Positions 58,214 through 64,000 of a stretch of DNA of 64,000 nt are shown here, in pieces. This DNA comes from Cenococcum geophilum 1.58 (taxonomy: Eukaryota > Ascomycota > Dothideomycetes > Gloniales > Gloniaceae): positions 3,472,001 through 3,536,000 of the forward strand of contig KV748183.1 in assembly GCA_001692895.1 (NCBI GenBank), written 5' to 3'. Position numbers and translations under genes: made by a program. Under the pieces are notes generated by a model that was not told the DNA's origin, searched no databases, and saw only the letters and a program-made list of their open reading frames with translations. Within the stretch, counting starts at the first letter, position 1. Every line of letters begins with the position of its first letter.

Positions 58214-58666
58214 TATAAGGGTTATTTTGGCCCTTACTCGGCTGCATTGTCTAGGGGCTCTTAGGGGTCGCCAAGGCTAGCCTTCGGCTAGCCCTTAGCA
58301 CCTCCTTATAAGCACCTCGGGCTTACAGCCCTTCCCTCCTCATCGGTTCGTCTCTGTACTCAGGCTATTGCCTACCCTCATTACTATATCGTCCTCTTCC
58401 ATCGACTCCCTATGTAACTCATGCTCGGCTTGCCTGCTCCCTACCGTACACCTTAGCAATACTGCCTTATAGTTATATATTTAAGAACCCTTAGTCCCTA
58501 CCTAAATAGTTCCTTTATTATAGTGATTTTCAGAATATAATTAGAGTTAATCTATTAGGCAACCACTCCACTAGTTATTATTACGTTGTTAACTTTAATT
58601 TACATCACCTACACACCTAGCCTAATAATGAGCCTATCGTAGTACCTACTACAAGGTTCCGTTACA
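57980..58666 (+). repeat. 3' LTR of chromovirus D with nested solo LTR
   Basis: TGTTACGGACGC...GGTTCCGTTACA; about 424 bp once the 258-bp insertion and its TSD are removed. It keeps intact TG/CA ends, unlike the 5' LTR. An array of ATCTATATA units lies at 58119-58155. Confidence 0.88.
58214..58471. mobile_element. 258-bp GC-rich solo LTR or MITE, TSD GTTAT
   Basis: TATAAGG...CCTTATA (7-bp inverted ends, probably RIP-changed TGTAAGG/CCTTACA) flanked by GTTAT at 58209-58213 and 58472-58476. Inside are hairpins AAGGCTAGCC-TTC-GGCTAGCCCTT and GGGCTTACAGCCC. GC-rich, with no coding frame. Confidence 0.75.
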
Positions 58667-61600
58667 ATAGGGTTTATTTCTTAGTTACTAGTAAAAGAAT
58701 TAGATTTAGACCTTAGCGGCTTATAGGTGCATACTATTTAAAGCATTAAAGGCCACTAAATTCTATACTATAGGGAATAGGCTTTTTCTATAGCTAGTTA
58801 GAACCGTAATAGTTTATAAGATACGCAGAAAATACACTTCTATACTATAGAAATTAAGGGGTATAACCTTATTTTAGGATACCTATAGCTTTACCAAGTT
58901 AATTTAAACATTAATTAGCCTTTAGCCTTATATTAATATCGGAAGTCTTAACCGCGCATTATAGTTGAAGATTAAAAGACTTTCTTAAACTATATATAAG
59001 AAGAAGGGTAGGTATATGCTATATATGCCACTCTTAATACTAAGAACAGGGATATAGGATATTTATTTTCGGATATTTAGCTATACCCAGTTAAGGAACT
59101 AGAGATTCTATAGGAATATATAGACTTAGAGGATGTTTTTAATAAAGAGGCTGTATAAACCTTATCTAACCCTATATTAGTTAAGTACGAGATAAATATA
59201 GGGGATAAATAACCTCCTTTTGGACCACTATATAACCTATTAGAAAATAAGCTAGTAGTATTACGTTAATATATAGTGGATAATCTTTTTAAAAAAATGG
59301 ATTCGGCCCTCTATAAGCCTGGTAGGGGTACTAATTATATTTATACCTAAGAAGGATAAGACCCTTCGCCTTTATATTAACTATTAGGCGCTAAACAAGA
59401 TTACTATAAAGAATTGCTACCTATTACCCTTAATAGGGGAGTTTATTAACAGGCTATTAGGCGTAAAGATATTTATAAAATTAGATCTAAAGAATATATA
59501 CCATTAAATCCGGATTAAAGCCGGCAATAAGTAGAAAACGGTGTTCTAAATATAGTACGGCCACTTTAAGTACCTAGTAATGCTATTTAGGCTTACCAAC
59601 GCACCGGTAATACTTTAGGCCTATATTAATAAGGTATTATTAGGCCTATTAAATATAATATATATAGTCTACCTTAATAATATTATAGTCTACTCTAATA
59701 ACTACGAAGTATATACGTACTACGTATAAATAGTACTAGAAATACTACGGGAATATAAGCTCTATATAAACCTAAAAAAGTGCACGTTTTATACTACTAG
59801 CATTAATTTTCTAGGCTGTATTATTAGCGTTAATAGAGTATTAATAGAGAAAAGTTAGGTGGACGCTATTAGGGAATAGCCCTACCCTATAATATTTAAA
59901 GAAGTGTAGGTTTTTTTAGGCACGGCGAGCTTCTACTAAATATTTATTATTTACTATTTATAAGTAATACTCCTAATTACTAATCTACTAAAAGGATCTA
60001 AGAATAGCAAGAAGTTAGGACCCTTTATATTTAGGGAAGCTGCTAAGTAGGCTATAGACTAGTTAAAGGATTTATTTACGTCGGCGCCTATTCTAATACA
60101 CTTCTATTAGGAGCTATATATATACCTTAAAACAGATATATCTGGCTTTACCCTAGGGGTAATTATATCTTAATTAAAAGACAGAAAATAGCATCCTATG
60201 GCGTTTTAGTTAAGAAAAATAACCCTTATAGAATAACGTTATATAACGCATAACTAGGAGCTACTTATAATAGTCGCAGTAATAAAGTACTAGCGATATT
60301 ATTATATAGAAAGCAATTACCCTATTAAAGTCCTTATAGACTATAATAACCTAGAATACTTTATAATTATAAAGGTATTAAGTAGTTAATAAGCTAGATA
60401 GGCAGAGGCACTATTATAGTATAACTTTAAAATTATATACCGCCTAGGAAAGATAAATCCTGCTAATAGGTTATTAAGACGTCTAAATTATAAAATAGAA
60501 AGGATCTAGAACAGTATAGGGGAAATAATCCCTATATTGTAAAATTTGCTTAAGGGGAAAGAAGACTCTTTCCCTAAAACTATAGAATTTTATAGTAGGG
60601 TAGAGGTCCTAGTAATATAGCTATAAAGCGCTATAATTATAGAGCTATAGGATATAGTTATAGACTAGGTTATAGGCCAGGCAGACGTTATAAAGTTAGT
60701 ATACCCTAGAATTAGCAAGAATTTTATAAGATATGCTAGGGGTATCGCGGCACCTTTAACTTAACGGCGTATTAGCTGCAAGTATCTAGATCTAAAGGGG
60801 ATAGGCAAGATGCCTATCCGCAGCATAGTATATTATATAATGGTAGGAAAATCTACTAGCACTAATAGTTTAAAACATCTTATACTACGCCTTATATCTA
60901 TAATAGCGGTAGGTAAAATAGAAGTAGGCGATCTATATAAAACCTTTTTAAATCTTCTTCTTTAAGTATAATAAAGGGACGTCTTCGTCTCTAAGGAGAG
61001 GTAGAAAGATATAGTAGAGACTAACTTAGCTAAAGTTACTAAAAAGCTATGGTAGTAAGACTAAAAGGGTTTGTTGCGCTTTAAGGGTGCTATATATACC
61101 CTAAAGAACTAAGCGGTTTAAGACAAAATTCTAAAGGTTTTTTATAATAACCCTTTTAGGGGTTATTACGGTGCTAATAGAACCCCTAAGGCCGTTTAAA
61201 GGAAATACTTTTAGGATAGAATATCTAAAGAAGTTAAGGACTATATATTAAGATATAATATATACTAAAGGGTATAGATATTTAGACAATACCTATATAG
61301 CAAGTTATTAGTGCTTCCTATTCCGTAGGGACCTATATTAAAATTAATAATAGATTTTATAATAGGCTTACCCCCTACTAAAATAAGAACTAGACAGGTT
61401 ACTAACGCTATTTTAGTAATTATCGACAGATATATAAAGTTCTTAGAGTACTTTACTATTATAATAATAATTATAGTAGCAGAACTAGTAGACCTATTTT
61501 TAAAACGGTAGCTCTTATTTAGTATGCTAAGGGGAATTATATCTAATAGAGGTACTATATTTAACAGCGCATTTTAGTCTTTATTCTATCTCTTATTAAA

Positions 61601-62815
61601 AATATAGTAAAAAATAAGTACTGCCTTTTACCTATAAATAGATAGGCTAACAGAGCGTTTAAATACGTTATTAGAACACTACCTCCGCTGCTATATTAAT
61701 TATTAATAGGATAATTAGACATTATAGTTAGCTTTAGCGTAATACGTATATAATATAAGCATTTATAGCAGTATAAAAATAACCCCTTATAAAGCATTAT
61801 TTGGGGTAAAAGCAAATAACCCTTAAAATATTAAGGACATTATTTCTAAAAGGGAGGCACTAGTAGCGTCTAAGAGAATTAAGTAAATAAGAATTCGCAG
61901 AGAAGAACTTAAAAAGCACTTACTAGACGCCTAGGCTGTGTAAAAAAGGTACTATAACAAAAAATATATACCGAAAGAATTTAAGATAGAAGACGAAGTT
62001 TTACTATTTATAAAAAATATCCAAATAAAACGTATTAAGAAGAAGCTAGATCACTAGTAGCTTAAACCCTTTAAGATAGTTAGGAAAACTAAAGGAAATC
62101 AAGCCTATAAATTAAAATTGCTAAAATTATATCTAATATATCCTATATTTTATATTTCCTTACTAAAGCCGTATTAGAGAAAAAACGGTGTAAAACTACT
62201 ACTACTTAGCGAAATTAATAGGGAACTAGAATAGAATATAGAAGACATTTTAAACTAAAGATAGCGCTAGAAAAAGCGCGAATTCTTAATCTATTAGGAA
62301 GGATACTTTTAGGCGTATAATAGTTAGGAACCTAAGAAGCGCCTTTAACCGGGATATAATACGGCAATTAAAACCTTCTTAAGGACTAAAGGTAAAGATC
62401 TAGTAATGGTTCCAGATATACTATAGACGAAATAATAGGGAAAACCCTATAAATTAAAACTATAAGGTTAAGCATAGGCATTAAAAATGGAAATGTTTTA
62501 CTATTATAATAGGGATCCTAGAACCCTATAAGGGAAAGCCTATAAGGATTTATAAGAGAACTACTAGGGATATTATCTAAAGAAGACGCTATTTAAGAAT
62601 AAGTAGTAGTACTATAAAAAGAGGTTTTAGGGATTTAGAGGAATCCCCTAAGGATAAAAAGAAAGTATTTGGTCTAGCACCGGAGATATATAATAGAGTT
62701 AATAGTATAAAAAGGAGCAAAAAGACAGCCTATAAAGAATTAAAATTTTTAAGAAATTATAAAGCACCTATAAAAACACTACCCGTTTATTATATATGGG
62801 GATTATAGTAGTACA
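58667..62815 (+). pseudogene. pol: pol of element G (after D)
   Basis: Continues protease from 27320. RT lies at about 59270-59900, with RLYINY-ALNKITIKN, KLDLKNIYH and catalytic YLNNIIVYS (59668-59700; both Asp changed). RNase H lies at about 60060-60430. H2C2 and integrase lie at about 61130-62000, with DFIIGLPPTKIRTR, VIIDRYIKFLEY and SNRGTIF. A chromodomain-like segment lies at about 62230-62345 (EFLIY-EGYF-AYNS-EPKKRL). The same frame then continues at least 150 codons as a Gln/Lys-rich tail (RDPRTL, YYLKKTLFKNK, KESIWSSTGDI). Stops are TAA/TAG. Confidence 0.75.
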
Positions 62816-64000
62816 CTGCCTTTATATAAATTGTTACTAAAGCCTAAAATAAAGGTATCCCTAAAGTATAAAGCTAATTCCTAATAATAGGGCATTTTAG
62901 AGGTACCTGAGAAGTACTATATAAAGCTATTCTATAAAAATAAGGAAAGAACTAGATAATAACTTAAATACTAATAGTAGTAATAGGAGCCTCCTCTTCC
63001 ATCTTAACGTTATTATTAATAGTATTATTAGTACTTCCATTCCTAGAAGCATTAGCACTTTTACTAATATTCTTCTTAGTATAACGGGAACTAGAAGGAC
63101 TAGCATAGGCAGAAGACCGGCAAGGAGAACGTTTATCTTAACTTTTATCGCTATCCTTAGTATCCCTAGGCTCTAAATTAGTATCTAAGTAGGGATCCGA
63201 AAGCCGTTAGCTAAGAAAATTAGTATAGTTCCTAAATATATTACTAGAGAAACTTACCTAGCTAGAAAGGCCCGCGTAAAAGTACGGATATTATTATTTA
63301 TAAGGGTAAGCTGCTTATATATACGCTCTTAGATACTATATATCTAAGATTATTACGTCTCTATAGTAGTAGAAACCCTTATTAAATTAAAAAGCCTATA
63401 AGTAAGGGTAGATACCTTCTATCGCTATCTATCGCTATTTAGATAAAGGTGGAAATCCTAGATAGCGCGCTAGAGCTTATAAGTCTTATGCGTATAGATA
63501 GCGGGGATCTAATATAATTAGTGAAATTTAGAATAGAACAGAATAAAAAAATACTAGAATATAGGTTTTTCTCCTACTACGGCAATAGGAATACTTAGAT
63601 TTATTTTTACTAGAATAAGGTATCTTATAGGCGTAGGACGGGTCTAGTATAAGCGCGTAAATGCAATAACGGTAGCACTTTAAAGAGATTACTGTAGGAG
63701 TAATAGAGGTGGTCTAGGGTGGCACTAAAATAATACTACCGTCGGTTTAGGGACGCGTAGTATAACTATAAGATATTGTAAAAGAATATTATGGGAAGTT
63801 AGTATTATTAATAGAGATAAAATAGGGATTTTATTACTTATAGACGTATTATAAGAAGAGAATAGAGCAGTTATAAAAGGATAGCTAGAGATATAAAAGC
63901 TAAAAGCTAAGATATAGTAAAAACAGTCTACTAAAAGATAAGATAAGTGGTGTTGTTAATAAAAAGATGTGTAAAAGACGATAGCTTATAAACTAGAAGA
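62816..64000 (-). pseudogene. unrecognised degenerate ORF, Cys- and Ser-rich
   Basis: Read leftward from the window edge, one frame has only TAA/TAG stops to about 62950. It shows a cysteine-rich part near 63690-63560 (CYRYCIYAL, then KYSYCRSRRKTYILV; restoring Tyr to Cys would give several CxxC pairs), a hydrophobic/aromatic middle (LARYLGFPPLSK, AAYPYK), and a Ser-rich tail ending KMEEEAPITTISI near 62960. It resembles no family I can name. In TGA-poor RIP sequence a tolerant frame is weak evidence, so this rests on residue composition. No G 3' LTR is seen in this stretch. Confidence 0.35.

Larger units (their letters stand above)
27321..58666 (+). mobile_element. Ty3/gypsy chromovirus D, split by H and I
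   Basis: A complete chromovirus with both LTRs (27321-27735 and 57980-58666), TSD ATAGG. Own sequence is 27321-31349, 38770-39832 and 55670-58666. Insertions are H (31350-38769), I (39833-55669) and a 258-bp solo LTR inside the 3' LTR. Same family as A, B and C. Confidence 0.88.

Noticed and set aside
62430..64000. 3' LTR of element G
   Set aside because: No copy of the 25665-26052 sequence, even allowing for RIP changes, was found before the window end.

Overview
This window looks like a heterochromatic, AT-rich block of a filamentous ascomycete (Pezizomycotina) genome made of transposable elements inserted into one another. I find no intact gene, no host gene, no tRNA or rRNA and no CRISPR array. 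The fungal assignment is inference. It rests on Ty3/gypsy chromoviruses, a Ty1/copia element and Tad-like LINEs that all carry the signature of repeat-induced point mutation (RIP): Gln and Trp codons turned into TAA/TAG, knuckle Cys/His turned into Tyr, RT aspartates turned into Asn, and LTR pairs that differ only by transitions. Almost every long open frame here is a shadow; the coding content is degenerate and is annotated as pseudogenes.

Layout, with names used in this annotation. 1-626: 5' end of an LTR element (L, minus) cut by the window edge. 627-6797 plus 14756-14797: chromovirus A (plus). 6798-14755: complete chromovirus B (minus) inside the 3' LTR of A, target-site duplication (TSD) TTAAC. 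14798-16668: gag and 5' LTR of a copia element (E2, minus) that A entered. 16669-22169: chromovirus C (minus), split by E2, a 162-bp solo LTR, a 5'-truncated LINE (M) and an unclassified repeat (R1). 22170-25664: Tad-like LINE K (plus), split by a chromovirus solo LTR. 25665-27320 and 58667 to about 62815: gypsy element G (plus), entered by chromovirus D (27321-58666, plus; TSD ATAGG). D is split by gypsy element H (31350-38769, minus; TSD GGCTA), which itself contains R2, and by chromovirus I (39833-55669, minus; TSD CTAAG). I contains the complete copia element J (40189-46695, minus; TSD GTTAG) and an inverted-repeat-bounded, satellite-filled segment T (51771-54183). The D 3' LTR holds a 258-bp solo LTR (TSD GTTAT). 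The right end (about 62816-64000) holds an unrecognised degenerate reading frame.

The TSDs give a relative order of insertion: C, then K, then G, then D, then H and I, then J, T and R2, which is six layers.

Two observations stand out. First, the chromovirus family shared by A, B and D has a Pol frame that does not end at the chromodomain. It continues about 330 codons, through the polypurine tract and about 80 codons into the 3' LTR, with amino-acid conservation between copies. Second, segment T is a 2.4-kb inverted-repeat-bounded unit built almost wholly of tandem arrays, including roughly 1.15 kb of a 12-bp unit that is open in every frame.
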